The notes: generated from the letters alone by a model not told the origin. A stretch of DNA of 64,000 nt from Taudactylus pleione (GCA_031769625.1 JAUIMM010001423.1:391001-455000); one strand, 5' to 3'. Positions 18,598 to 30,991 are shown, counted from the stretch's first letter. Translations and numbers: made by a program.

Positions 18598-19044
18598 CAG
18601 CTGAACTCAGATTCCTGATAGTCAGGAATCTGCATGTGCAGAATGGGTCCTGCATGATCAGAAGTAGAGCGGCAGCAGACTGTCATTGAATGGCAATCTG
18701 CTGCTGTTTGGGGGCGGGGAGGGGGCGGCGATTGCAACCATTTACAAAACGGAGGCATGTCACCGCCATTGAGGGGAATTAAGCGGCCAGGATCTCAATC
18801 TGCAGAGTGAGATTTCCTGGCCTCTTTTGGACATCTGCGATGGTCGGCCTGCGTGATCCCACGGTTACTCAGCTGGACAGGAATCACGCAGATGATCCAA
18901 TGCTCCATCTGTGGACGAAGCTCAGATCATTAATGCATGCAGGAGGCATGACACCTCCTGCTGCATTAACATAATAGTAAGGATAGAATTGCAAAGCTGC
19001 TTGCGTGCAACTTTGCAATTCTGTTCCAGTGCTGAGTCACCCCC
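18598..19044. mobile_element. Tourist/Harbinger-like MITE (short-TIR family B)
   Basis: Starts GGCCCTCATTCAGCTGAA after TAA and ends CCAGTGCTGAGTCACCCCC before TAT. It shares ends and interior (GAATCTGCATG.GCAGAA, GGCAGCAGAC) with 33985-34220 and 49299-49753. Confidence 0.6.
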
Positions 19045-19173
19045 TATATACCAGAATAGTAATGTCATAATATTGATGATAGAAAAAGAAAAGAAACAGG
19101 CTAATAGCAACACTAATGTCATTATCTATTTCTGAAATGTATATTTAATGTTTATATCTCATACAACTTGCTA

Positions 19174-20121
19174 TTATTTGTATATGAGTCTTGTTTGGAA
19201 ATTAGTTATGACTTTCTTCATTGAGTTCTTCATATCTTTGTTCCTCAGTGTATATATAATTGGGTTTAATGCCGGAGATATGACAGTAAACAGGATAGCA
19301 GCAACTCGGTCTTCATCTAAAGACTCTTGTGTGGATGGCCGTATGTAGGTAAAAATAGCTGTTCCATAAAACAGAGAGACAACAGTAAGATGAGCACTGC
19401 ATGTGGAGAATGAACGTTTTCGACCTTCTGTTGTCCGTATTTTCAGTAGATACTTGCTGATGAATAAGTAAGAGAGAAGCGTTAGTACTAAAGTGGTTGT
19501 GGCCAGTGTTCCAGTGACCCTGGTAAGAAGTTTCAAATTGAGAGAAGTGTCAGTACAAGCCACCTTTAGCACTGGTTTAATATCACAGAAAAAGTGCTTC
19601 ACCAAGTTTGGTCCACAGAATGGAAGCTTTGCAGTCATCACTGTGTGTAACAGAGAGTGGAAATATCCAGTCACCCATGAGCCTGCTGCCAAACCTCGGC
19701 AAACTCCAGTGCTCATAATGATGGAATAACGCAAAGGATTACCTATGGCCACATATCTGTCATATGACATTGCCGTAAGGAATATAGCTTCTGTGCTACC
19801 CAGGAAATGGAAGAAATGCAGTTGCAAGATGCAGCCAGCAAAAGAAATGGTATTTTCCATGACTATAAAGTCACTCAGCATCTTTGGAACAGTCACAGAA
19901 GAATAGCAAATGTCAAGAAATGATAGATTCCACAAAAAGAAATACATGGGAGTGTGTAGGCTTGTGTCTTTAATTATAAGCACCATAATAGAGAAATTAC
20001 CTATCAAGTTTATTATATAAAACATCAAGAAAAACACAAACATAATCACTTGAAGTTGTGCTAGGTCTGTCACACCCAGCAGGACAAAGTCTGTAATGGT
20101 GGTGTAATTTTCCAACCCCAT
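19174..20121 (-). CDS. class II olfactory receptor, OR12D-like
   Basis: Intact 315-residue seven-transmembrane odorant receptor acting at the cilia of olfactory neurons through Golf. Start chosen at MGLENYT, 10 codons into the longest frame: it leaves the usual short N-terminus with an N-glycosylation site (NYT), and a splice acceptor (pyrimidine-rich, then CAG) lies 7 bases upstream. Family motifs are LIGN in TM1, LHTPMYFFLWNLSFLDICYS in TM2, MSYDRYVAIGNPLRY after TM3, extracellular loop 2 cysteines (PFCG..., FFCD, VAC), KRSFSTCSAHLTVV at TM6 and NPIIYTLRN at TM7. LHFFHFLGSTEA in TM3 is typical of OR12D. The usual Cys of AICNPL is Gly here. Single coding exon, as usual. Confidence 0.92.
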   Translation of the reverse strand: MGLENYTTITDFVLLGVTDLAQLQVIMFVFFLMFYIINLIGNFSIMVLIIKDTSLHTPMYFFLWNLSFLDICYSSVTVPKMLSDFIVMENTISFAGCILQLHFFHFLGSTEAIFLTAMSYDRYVAIGNPLRYSIIMSTGVCRGLAAGSWVTGYFHSLLHTVMTAKLPFCGPNLVKHFFCDIKPVLKVACTDTSLNLKLLTRVTGTLATTTLVLTLLSYLFISKYLLKIRTTEGRKRSFSTCSAHLTVVSLFYGTAIFTYIRPSTQESLDEDRVAAILFTVISPALNPIIYTLRNKDMKNSMKKVITNFQTRLIYK

Positions 20122-20794
20122 TCCACTTCTGGGACGCAGTGAAAAAAACAATTGAAGGGAATAACATTATATGTCAATTGTCTATTGTCATGTACGGTAG
20201 ATAATAGTTTATTTTATGGTGTCAAAGACAGGGTGACACCAAATCTATCAACAACATAATGAGGTTTGAGTTTTTATTTATATTTAATGAGCAGAGTGGT
20301 AGAGTCCTTCTGCAAATCTTAGTAAACATTGATGGTGCCATCTACTTAATTGCTTTTGTGTATGTCCTAAAGGTGGATTATCATTTAATTCAATGGAACT
20401 CACTAATTCAATATGATAGTGGGAAGTGCCTATAATGTGCTATATTGAGACATCTGTCTCTGGAAGCATGATTTTTAGGAAGTAAACTATCCTCATCTAA
20501 TTTCACAAAAGTTCAAAATTAGCTGCTAAATTTAACATATTTTTTTCTATTTTTTAGATACTGTATTTATGATAATTTGAGTAAGAGTTGAAAATGGTGC
20601 CAATTAATTGACCACCTCTATCAGTAAAATAGTTAGGCATAACTAGATTGCTAATACATAATAGATTGCTAGTTGAAATGGATGAAGAATAATATTTTTT
20701 TTTGTTAAATTGATGCACCATTAACATTATATATTTTGCATATTTGAATAATTTAAACTAATTTTCTTGCTACAAAATGTTCTATTTCACTCAC

Positions 20795-20999
20795 CTTGTC
20801 TTCATAGCTGCCTCTAAGTAACATGCATTTGTTTCCAACTATAAATTTGACCACATAGAGCTCACTTAGGGGCCATTTTCGGAAGTCACGGGTAACATTA
20901 CAGCGCACCTCACAAGTTATTTTCATCAAACGCGCTCTCGTGATTCCCACATGTCGAATGGTAATTCTACAGTACACAAGTGCATGCAAAAGTGGAGAA
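20795..20999 (-). other. candidate upstream exon of the OR12D-like gene
   Basis: On the minus strand a stretch ends GAAGACAAG followed by GTGAGT, a consensus donor (donor GT at 20794-20793), and begins after TTTTTTGGAGTTCACAG. The OR coding exon has a strong acceptor at 20130-20129. Splicing would remove an intron of about 665 bases. ORs typically have one or more 5' untranslated exons. The 5' edge is a guess; an open frame here has no known domain. Confidence 0.3.
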
Positions 21000-21079
21000 A
21001 TCACTGTGAACTCCAAAAAAGTAACATAGAGTATTGGATAACAGTATAGAAGGCTATTAGTGACCAATAGCAAATTATT

Positions 21080-22383
21080 TTAGGTTCTAAAATGGTGGCA
21101 AATGGCTAATTTGTATCATATTTATTAATAGTAGAAATATGACAGTACTCAAGTGTTTTCCCCAAATTAAAGCCTCTAGATTATTTTTGGGTACACAAAT
21201 AGGTTTGTAATGTGTATTTTACACAAAGAGAATTGGCCATTGTGGATTGCCGTGTATAGAAGAAAAATAACAGCAAGATTTCATCTTTGTGAAAATCCTG
21301 GCATATTTGAAAATATCTGAGTGCGCTTTTATTAATGTTTACTTCCATTTACAAATCTTTGTTAATATGGATTTTTAATCAAATAGTAAAAAGTCACAGC
21401 TGCAGGTTTTCGACCAACATTAATGGAACCTGTGGATAAATGGATTTGGTCCATAGCATTTTCTCTTAAATTAGTAATGAATTAAACGTAACCTTTGGGA
21501 TTAGTCCCACATTACAGGTACAAAACATAGATCTCATTCCACAAGGCAATGACATTGTATTATTTTATAATAAAAAAATACTCAGTGCCATTTTAATGTT
21601 ATTTTTCATGTGGTTTTTTATTTTCTTTTTAATTAAAGTCAGTCTTTATTTTTATATCCTATCTGCTGTGGGCAGTAAGAATGTAAGATACATTCTTTGA
21701 ATAAAAAATTGTATTAGACAGTATTCTTCATTATCACATGTGTGTAACATTCTGTTTATCTACTGTACCTGCACTTCTGTCTGTAAGATAAGGCTGCTTA
21801 GTGTTAAATATCTAGGAAATTAAAAAAAGCTTAAAAGTACTATAAAAACATTAAAAACACTGTACTTTTTGGCTACACTGTTTAAGGTTTCACTCTTTTC
21901 ACAAACATAAAAATACAATTACATTATTTAAATGAACTTAATAAACTTATTGAGTTCTGGTACAACCGTATAGATAACAAACAGTGATAAATAACAATAA
22001 TTATCTGTTTTTACACAACTCCGGGTTAAAATAAGTAAAGTATTTTTAGATTAGTTTTCCAAAACACAAGAGTACAGAACAGTTTATTGTTTTGCACTTT
22101 TTAACATTATCATACAAATGTTTTTGTGTAATATTGTAAAACATCACATTAACACCAAACTGCATAGCAGAGAAAATTTGTTAATTTTAAAACATACATC
22201 TGGTAAGGCTTAGAAATATATTATCAATAAAAATATGCTGCAAAATTAGATAATTCCAACATCTTCCTGAGCAGATCTCATGCAATTCAACAACAACCTT
22301 AATAAGTTCCTTATTCTTTTCGGTGCTTGGTAATGAATTAAAACTTTCCCCTTTTAAATAAGTTTTCATTGATAATGTACTGT
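21080..22383. other. AT-rich spacer, no gene seen
   Basis: No recognisable repeat or exon; probably upstream region of the OR gene. Confidence 0.4.
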
Positions 22384-22911
22384 GGGCCTGATTCAGCAAG
22401 GATCGTAGATGCGATTGCGTATGCAGTCGGCCGATTGTTACGCACTGCACATGAGTCAAAGCCGCAGTGCGCGTGTGCGAACACTCCATGGTGACCGGGA
22501 CTGCGATCGCAGTGGTTATGCAGACCCATCGCAGAGTGATTTACAGAAAATACCATTTGTGGGTGGTGATTGGGGGGTGCTCACAGAAACGCAAGTATGC
22601 CAGTGCGTTTGAACACCATTACCTGGGTGTGCATAGTTAAGCCCCTGTGACGGCATGCACAGCCTCAGCTCTAGATACCAACAGAAAGTTTAGCAGTTAC
22701 GTCAGCTCAACCACAACTGTGCGTATGGGTACGATGATGCCAATGTTTTTGCAGACTTGCAAGGTATTACGGATGTGAGTAAAGGGAAGTGTGCGTCTTT
22801 ATGTTGTGATGGGGAAGAATAGCGATTGCAATCATCGGCATAATTTCGCAGGAGAACTGCGTACGCGCTTGCTGCCGCGATCGCATCAGCGATCCTTGGT
22901 GAATCAGGCCC
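22384..22911. mobile_element. Tourist/Harbinger-like MITE (family A)
   Basis: TIRs GGGCCTGATTCAGCAAGGAT and its inverse (ATCCTTGGTGAATCAGGCCC), with 3-bp duplication TGT. GC-rich interior. Related to 33408, 35292, 37332, 39096 and 60680. Confidence 0.75.
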
Positions 22912-22914
22912 TGT

Positions 22915-23689
22915 GTTCCTATTATAATAAATAAATGGTGTAGACTAATAGTAGACTACATCCCATAGTAGAGAAATTGCCCTTAATATCATCAGGTTAA
23001 TATAGTTCTTTTCAATAGCTTTAGTCATATTACCATACATTTTTTTACCTTATAATGGGCCAAATTGTTTTGCTTTTTACATTTTCTACTATAACCATTT
23101 ACAATGTACAATTTCAGTTTAAATCTAGTATCTGTTTTTTTGCTAATCCAATAGGTAACTTGTAAATTCAATTAATTACTTGTGCAAGGAGAATATACAA
23201 TGTAGTGACTTCCTTCAGCTGTAGACTACAGTAACTATCACCTGCCGGTCATGAAAATTTAAATATTGTCAAACATCTCACAGGACTGAACGTAGTGGGA
23301 CCTTACTAAGGACTAAAACCCAATGGGATTTGATTGCAGAAATGTTAGAAAACAACAATTGCCTACATAAACATATTTTGTAGAGGATAACGGTGCATAT
23401 ATAGCATTAACTCTTTATTAAGTTTTCATGTAATTTCCTATCCTTTACATTCCTTTATAAAGAAAATCACATCTAGTAGTTACATTTAAATCTAAAAATG
23501 CATTGTATGAAGAGTGGAACCAACCAAATTTAGAGAGTGAAACTAAATAAGAAATCATAGTGGGTAATTACTACCCAAGTACAATAATAACTCTAAGATT
23601 AAGTTAACAGGTGATAAAAGTACTGAAAAAGCTTCCTGAAGTTCCCACAAAGAAATCCTTAATAGTGCATTATACTTAACATTTTGGAC
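22915..23689. other. spacer, no feature seen
   Basis: AT-rich, no recognisable exon. It may include the downstream end of the gypsy relic. Confidence 0.35.
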
Positions 23690-24490
23690 TATAAGCAATA
23701 CTGAGTGTAGAATAAACACCATCGGGCCAATCTAGGATTCAATATCTTTGAAGATTCTTCTGACCAGTCTACAGTATACATTTCCAGCAAGTGTCCCAAA
23801 TCCTTGAGAGGCCAATATCTTTTCCCAGGAAGCAACTGGCCATCCAAACCATAAACAGGACTATACAATGACTTGATAGATATATTCATCTCGTGAGCTG
23901 CTAAAATATCTAAGAAATTCTCAGCTGCTTCACTGCCGATAAACCAAGAAAAATAGTAGATGTCTGGCTGGGTGTTGGAGGGAGTTTTTAGTTTTATGTA
24001 GAAATATGCCTATTGTAAATTCATTTCCATCATACCGTAGAATCTAATCATAGGCATTTGCCAACCGATTGAGGCATGACTGTCCAAATTGGCTTTTCTC
24101 AATCAATACAAACAAAACACAATTGTTGAGTACTTTGTCTCAGACATGAGATGAGAGACTGCCATCTGCATGAGCTCAGACATTTCCTTGTTCTATGTGA
24201 AGAGGAATGGAAGATTTGATTGTGGCATAAAATCTTTTGCTTTTCTTTTTTTGAACCATTTGTCTACTTTGATCGATAAGTATATTAAATACTCAAGTTA
24301 AGCTATTGCTGAATACTGGATCAAACCGTCTTGAATTTATTGTGAAAGCTCTTATCTGAATTTGCTGTGGAGAGCTGGTCATTTCCCTCATTATCTAAAG
24401 CACAGTAACAAAATTCAACAATATTCAGATACAGGTGAGGTATACAATCTTTATGTTTAGAATATTGGCACCAGATCATTGACAAGTTCT
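23690..24490 (-). pseudogene. Ty3/gypsy gag C-terminus and protease relic
   Basis: Minus strand, several frames. A degenerate zinc-knuckle region reads SELMQMAVSHLMSE, FCLY, then LDSHASIGWQMP (about 24185-24050), which aligns in layout with EPMQIG...CLYCG...GHF..CP of gypsy gags. A protease-like segment follows: WFIGSEAAENFLD, NISIKSL, VYGLDGQ (about 23960-23820), matching the ALIDSGAAGNF / ALDGQPL layout with the catalytic D-S-G changed to G-S-E. Multiple stops and shifts. No RT or integrase follows before 22.9 kb. Its gag start lies beyond the inserted element at 24497-25296. Confidence 0.55.
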
Positions 24491-24496
24491 GAATAT

Positions 24497-25296
24497 TGAC
24501 ATTCAGAATGTCTACATGGTCACAATTTCGACATTTCACATGTCAACATTAACAATGTCGACAATGATATAATGACAATATGTCTAATATGTCAAAATTA
24601 TGCAAGTTGACAGTACAGATGTCGACAGTACTATTCTACCTTAACTATAACCACAGCACAACTCTAACCCTAACTACAGCCTAGCCCAAACCTAAACCTC
24701 ATCTTAATCCTAACAGCAACCTAGCCCTAACCCTAACTGTAGTCTAGCCCTAACCTTAACCTCAGCTTAATCCTATCAGCAGCCTAGCCCTAACCCTAAC
24801 TGCAGCCTAGCCCTAACTGTAACCACAGCTTAATCCTAACAGTGGCCTAGCACTAACCTTAACCTCAGCTTAATCCTAACAGCGACCTAGCCCTAACTGT
24901 AACCACAACTTAATCCTAACAGCAGCCTAGCCCTAACCCTAATGGCAGTCAAGCCCTAACCTTAACCACAGCGTAATCCTAACAGCAGCCTAGCCCTAAC
25001 TGTAACCACAGTTTAATCCTAACAGTGACCTAGCTCTAACCCTAACTGCAGCCTAGCCCTAACAGTAACCACAGCTTAATCCTAACAGTGGCCTAGCCCT
25101 AATCCTAACTGCAGCATAACCCTAACAGCAGCCTAGCCCTAACTTTAACGGCGGCCTAACCATAACAGCATTTTAAACCTTACTTTAGAGGCAGACTAAT
25201 CCTAATGTCACTATGGTCATAATGTAGACATGCATATTGTCACCTTTTTTTGATGTTCACATGTGGAATGTTGATATTCAGAATGTCTACATAGTA
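24497..25296. mobile_element. non-autonomous element with CCCTAA-like array, inserted in the gypsy relic
   Basis: Edges are rich in ATTCAGAATGTC / AATGTCGACA palindromes. The core (24640-25190) is a degenerate tandem array of CAGCCTAGCCCTAACC-type units. Gypsy gag homology resumes on the other side, so the array was inserted, or expanded, inside the retroelement. A related AATGTCGACA-rich repeat is at 56790-57000. Confidence 0.55.
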
Positions 25297-25304
25297 TTTA
25301 CATA

Positions 25305-25650
25305 CCTTTATATACTGTAAGATGTCCTTTTTAAAGAAATGCAAATGACTGTAGATTCTGCAGAGGCAAGCTTTCAAAATGATCATATAATGTTTCTAAC
25401 ACCCAAACAATGACTCTATAGACAGTACTATAACATTACCTGGATCCATGCTGAATGCCCACATCTGTGGCTTACTCTGTAGTAAATAGATGATTATGCC
25501 CAAACTATCCCTAAATTTCAAAAGTGTCTTCTATTGCCAGTAAATCTATCCAAAAGTTTTACTTTGGTTCTTTCACCTAAACTCATTGGACCCAAGAGAC
25601 TTTAGCTGCTCTGTCTGTACAAACAATTTAGTAGAAGGATTCTATACAAT
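25305..25650 (-). pseudogene. Ty3/gypsy gag N-terminal relic
   Basis: The minus strand yields, over several frames, LLDRFTGNRRHF, KFRDS and IIIYLLQSKPQMWAFSMDP, matching the layout of gypsy capsid proteins (KFTGD..F..F...LLF... / ISLL.G.A..WA). Heavily mutated. It belongs with the protease relic at 23690-24490. Confidence 0.45.
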
Positions 25651-25847
25651 CTGTGAGCGAGCTTGATGCTGGTTAGCCAATGTTTGTTTCTTCAAAAGAT
25701 GTTGTAGGCTGGTTATAATGACAAAAAACTTTACACAAGATAATTTATCAGAAGCAATCTTGCTGACTATTTCACTATTACCAACCCCTATTCCCCTAGA
25801 ATGCTATATGTTCACTGGTACTTGATGGTAACCTGAACTTACTTTCA

Positions 25848-26490
25848 ATGGTGCGATAAATTATCAGGTAGCTTTCACAGGAAGGGATATCAGTAATAAT
25901 AACAGGCTGAACTGAAGTTACCTCTCCAAGGCACCAAACTAAATAAATAGATGAAGAACCAAAGGAAATTTGCAGTGTTTTGTGGTTTCTAAGATGACAT
26001 ACTGTATATTTTCTTTACAAATAGTAGGAGAAATTAGTTAGACCACCAAAGTGTGACCTGTATTACAACAAATTGTGGGTTCTAGTTATGCTTAGAATTA
26101 TTCCTATAGTGGAGATCTAATATCTTACTAATATAATAATGGAAAATTGATGTATAGAAAATATCAGCCAATGGTTTAGTAAAATAGATTAATTTTATTG
26201 AATTTAAATGATAGAAGCACAAATGTCTGGTGTGGTCATTCATTCACTCCCAGAAACCAATGGTACAGTATAGTAAATTAGAATTAAGATATTAGTCTCA
26301 CTCGCAGTGTATAAATGAATAAATAATGAAAAATACAAAGTATCAGATGTTAAAAATGCTTTTAAACCAATAAAATATATACAGTATAATAGCACAAATA
26401 TCCATATTTTAAAACAACATAGGCAATGAAAAAAGTTAATGATAAAACATCATATAAAAATAAATAAATAAAAGATAAAAACAGATTTCT
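25848..26490. repeat. duplicated block, copy 2
   Basis: Direct-orientation counterpart of 15057-15687 with about 80% visual identity and small gaps. It lies 5.6 kb downstream (3' side) of the second OR gene. Confidence 0.7.
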
Positions 26491-28110
26491 CCCATATGAG
26501 AAGTGCTAAGACTCGGAACCCCTACATTCGGGTGTATTTGTTTTTCTCAAATACTGAGCCGCTCATCTGTAATTATCAAACCATGTGTTGCAGTGTGTTG
26601 TATGTAATGGATATATAATTTTACCTCTGCAGATTATGGTCAAATAATATGTATATATCCACCCTATTCTATAATATTGTTTTTTTAATGGGTATATTAA
26701 AACTCAGTACTGATTCATTCAAGTGTATAGAGGAAGTCAATGTGGACCTTTGTCCTGTTGTTCATGAGTGCCAGACCATCTTATATCTGTTGTTGATAAA
26801 TAAAATAATAATTATTATTTTATTAGTTTACATTTTAGTGCAAAATGTATTTACTTGTTTTCAGATTAAGGGCCACATTTTTCAACAATTTAGCCATGAG
26901 ATTTAATGCAGTAACCAGGTAGTTGGGGAATTGGTGATATTCAACATGTTGAATAATTTTGATGCCCGATCCCGACTTGAAAATGGTTGGAATCGGCAAC
27001 ATGTTGAATTTCCCCAATCCTCTGCTGAATCGCCGATCATCGATGGCCACCAATCTATGGATCAGATAGTGAATCGGCGGATCGGATCTGCAGCATTACT
27101 TTTAGATATTTTCACATTTCAGTCTAGCAAATATCCACAGTCATGACAGCTTTTGTGAAGACTACATAATGTGTCTTGCTTGACACCTGCTTTTCTCCTT
27201 CATTGATTTTCATTTTAGATATGAAAATTTTCCTGGTTGCTTCTGATAATAGTTGATGTGAAGGGGACACATGGCATTATCATCAGTAGGGTAGATGGCT
27301 GTCTCTGGTCCTCTATCTCTAATGACACTTCAATCATTGTTATTGGGTCCTCCTGATCTAATGATTTAATTTTAGTTTCTGGAAAACAAAACATGTCAAA
27401 AATAAAAAACAATAAACTTTGTTTGGTAAGTTTATTTTACAGACATAGTTGTATATAATCAATAATCACTTATATCTGCAGTAACCTGTTACTCACGTTA
27501 TATGCATCTTAGATGCATGGTACTGTACTCTCATATAACTGTACTCTCATATAACATATTTGTTATTTCTATCAGTGATCCAACTCCACTACTCAATGCG
27601 TGTCTACATCATAAGACATATATTCTTTGAGGAGGTGTCTCCTAATATCACTAAACCATTTTTTTAATTTTCTTAAGACTTGATATATAGTTTTAGACTA
27701 ACTTATAGACAGTACACTCACCTTGCTCTTACTTACACAATAATAGTGACCAAATAGAAATAAAATGACAAAAATAAGCAAACAGTACAATTATATTATA
27801 TAATAAAATAAATCACGTACTACTCAATTATTATATTATTGACTACTGATTTCTCCTAAAACTGCACTTAAATTAACATTTACTTGTGACTCTTTAGGTC
27901 AATAGAGACAATAAGAAGAATTAACGTGCAGGTTGAACACAGTTGGGCCATGGATATTATATAGTGCATTTTCCGCAGTAATTTACATATATTTTAGATA
28001 TTTACATTGGTGGTCATGTGTTTGGAGCACCTGAATCATAGTCCCCAGGGAATTGCAAAAAAGTAGCTCAGGACCGCTTGATAAGATCCCCTTAGTTGTT
28101 CCTTCATTCA
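26491..28110. other. AT-rich spacer
   Basis: Short open frames only. 26910-27090 contains diverged inverted sequence around CAACATGTTGAA that may be an old MITE. No gene seen. Confidence 0.35.
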
Positions 28111-28159
28111 GCCAGTGATCAGGTGAACTTTGTAAGGTCTTTCATTAAGCCAATAACAT

Positions 28160-28200
28160 TGACGCGTTTCATTCAACTCTATGAACTTTATCAAGACATG
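28160..28200 (-). ncRNA. degenerate hammerhead-like motif
   Basis: Minus strand: core TTGATAA (28194-28188), extra A, stem II GTTC/GAAT, GAAACGCGTC with a potential cut after C28161. Stem I is weak. Same U3/A8 core variant as PLE3. It probably marks another PLE tail remnant (about 28020-28260). Confidence 0.35.
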
Positions 28201-28964
28201 TGGCATGCTTCCCCTTACTGGTTTATATAGGGGGCTATTCCAAGAACGTTCACTTTTGCCAATGAGAGGTCTCATTTTTAGTTAACTCTCTCAATGCCAC
28301 ATGTTATTGGAAACATAAAAGTTCAAACATCACATGTTAACAGTCTCATATTTTGGGTAAATCCAAAATTATTGTACACATATAATTTGTAATAATTAGA
28401 TATTTACAGTAAAAGCACAATAGAATAAATTAAATAATAATAATACTAATAATAATAAATAATAATAATAATACTACATCTCTTTGTATTATTGTAAATT
28501 CTAACAAATAGAAATTAATGAATCAAAAGATTGCCAAGTCTTCAGGCATTGGAAAAGTAATATAAAGGTGCTTTGTGCAAAGCAAGTCTGTTTGATGCTC
28601 AAAACAATTTATGGCAACTAAAAAGTCAAGGCCCCATGGAGGGCAGGGGATGAACTTCAATATTCTTAGTACAAAGGGGAGAATTCAAGAAGGATCTTCA
28701 ATGTGAAGACACTGACTCCAAGAAGTCTAAATATAGAGATTGACCTGTGAAGCTTCCTGAAAGAACAAAGAACACAATATGTGACCATGGCGTTTGGGTG
28801 AAGAGCATCATCGGGACCAGGCTTTGCCCAGTGCTTCCCTGCCTGCCTCTCACTAGATGCCAAAGGTGTGTATGCCAGTGTGACCAGCAGCAGCCACCAA
28901 ATTTAACAACAGTGCAGCAGGTCTATTAACTTAACTGAGACTATTTGTTATTTATACCCATATA

Positions 28965-28985
28965 TAGATAGATAGATAGATAGAT
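28965..28985. repeat. (TAGA)n microsatellite
   Basis: Five to six ATAG/TAGA units. Confidence 0.9.
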
Positions 28986-29824
28986 TAGATTGAATGATCT
29001 GCTAGGGGCTGTGCTGTGTGGCTGTGATGTTCTCTGTATTATTTGGCAGTTACTGTGACATTCTCTCTATTTTACTGCGATCACTGATGTTCTCTGTATT
29101 ATTTGGTGGTCTTTACTATATAGCACTCATTCATGCTCCAAATTAACAGTATATGGTGGTCACTTGATGCTCTCTATATACTATGGCAGTCACTTTGATG
29201 CTCTGTGGTAGATGAGGTAGTTTAGTACAGGCAATGATACTTATCTTTGAATCTTGAGACAGTAGAGCCCACATGTTCCTTTAAAAAGTAACGACACCCC
29301 AGAACCAAAGAATAAATGCTACAGACATTGGCACCTCAATGTAACAGGACTAAACAGGTTTTGCACTCACACAATATACATTTCAGTCTTTACAATGTTA
29401 ACAGGTGTATCCATCCTAGTCAAGAGTGATTACAAAATACAGTGTGGGGTGAGGCACCAAGCTGAGTCTTTTTCCCAGCTGATAGAATGTCTAGTTCAGC
29501 CTTGGGTAAAGCAGAAAGTGTCACTAGTACCATAAGTAGCAAAGCCCCTTAGTAGTCACCATTCACACAGGGAGTCATCTCAGTGAGTGTTTTTTATTAC
29601 ACTGCCCCACATCACATCAGTTTTATGGTTCACTTATTGCCGATATATCATTTTCATAGTAAGCACGAGGACAGAGTTGTGCCCTTCACTTTATGGCTTA
29701 CACAGCACATGCTGTTCCCATAGACATATACTGTAAAGTTTGAACCTCTGTTTCTCTAAAACAGGCATTTTTTTTACTTTCAGTTCCATTCTGATTGATA
29801 GGATGATTTGAAAAACCTTTAAGG

Positions 29825-29987
29825 CAGAATTTCCAAAACTCTGCCATTACAGTCCATGCTTTAAGGATATCCATGCTTGAGTCCAGGTGGTTAAATCAAA
29901 TTGTCTAAGGTACTAATTAAGTCACCTGTGCTCAAGCATGGTAATCCTTAAAACCTGGACTGTAATAGCAGAGTTTGGGAACCTCTG
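29825..29987. mobile_element. hAT-type foldback MITE, 163 bp
   Basis: Begins CAGAATTTCCAAAACTCTG and ends in its near inverse (CAGAGTTTGGGAACCTCTG). Perfect 8-bp duplications CTTTAAGG at 29817-29824 and 29988-29995. Confidence 0.9.
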
Positions 29988-30178
29988 CTTTAAGGCCTTC
30001 AAAGAGCTTAAACTGTACAGCACTAGCAGGGGAGGTTAGAGGTTAGTATTCTGACCAGCGGCATCCCGTCAGCAGGGATTTCATACCCAACCCGATTGAG
30101 GACTAGAGTTGAAAAACACAGAGCTGAAAGATGAGGAATGAAGATAATGATAGCAATGAAAGAGGCAACTCTCTAGAC

Positions 30179-30382
30179 CAGCGGTACTCAAGCTCGGTCA
30201 TCAGGACTCTACACAGGTCACGTTTTCCATATCACCCAGCAGGTGCACAGGTGTATTCATTACTCACTGACACATTTTAAAAGATCCACAGGTGGAGCTA
30301 ATTATTTCACATACGATTCTGTGAGAAGACATGGAAAACATGCACTGCTTGTGGTCCTGATGACTGACTTTGAGAACCTGTG
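30179..30382. mobile_element. hAT-type MITE, 204 bp
   Basis: CAGCGGTACTCAAGCTCGG start and GAGAACCTGTG end. Flanks CTCTAGAC / CTCTAGAG are an 8-bp duplication with one change. Same family as the hosts at 40135-40935 and 41150-42279. Confidence 0.85.
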
Positions 30383-30991
30383 CTCTAGAGCTTCCTAACC
30401 AATAATTCTATCCTTCTGGACTTTCACAGTGGTATTTGCAAGTCAGCAAACAGCAATACTAAGTTTTGCCAGTAGGCTCTTTCTGTTTTTCTCTCTTTCT
30501 TCCTGATCCCTGTATGCCAACTTTGCCAAGTAACAATTAGTTTATAATTTCCTAAAATACCTCTGATAGGAATGTTGCTAAGAAAAGTAGCAGAATATGT
30601 TATTGTCACTGCTATACTCTATTATGGCAATGGTGTCTAAGGAAAAAAATAATTGTTTTAAATTTGCAGCCATGTGATGAATTGCTGCCTTCTGAATCAA
30701 TTTTAGAAATTTTAATTTGGTCTTTCAAATTATCATATTTGTCAATTGTTTTTCAATGTGTACTGTTTGATATTGACCAATACTTTTGTATTGACTTTTT
30801 GAAAAATAAAATGGCTTGTTACATTCCAAATTTATGTACATATATATTTATATGTATGTGTGCATACAAAACTATGATCACACAAGTGTAAAAATGTACT
30901 CTTGAGCAACGCATCAAACTTGCTGCATACTTTTGAAATTTGAAAACTGGAATTGAACATTAGAACAATACGTAGCAAAATAAAGTACTAT

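Noticed and set aside
24640..25190. True interstitial telomere
   Set aside because: Units are degenerate, longer than 6 bp and framed by MITE-like edges.
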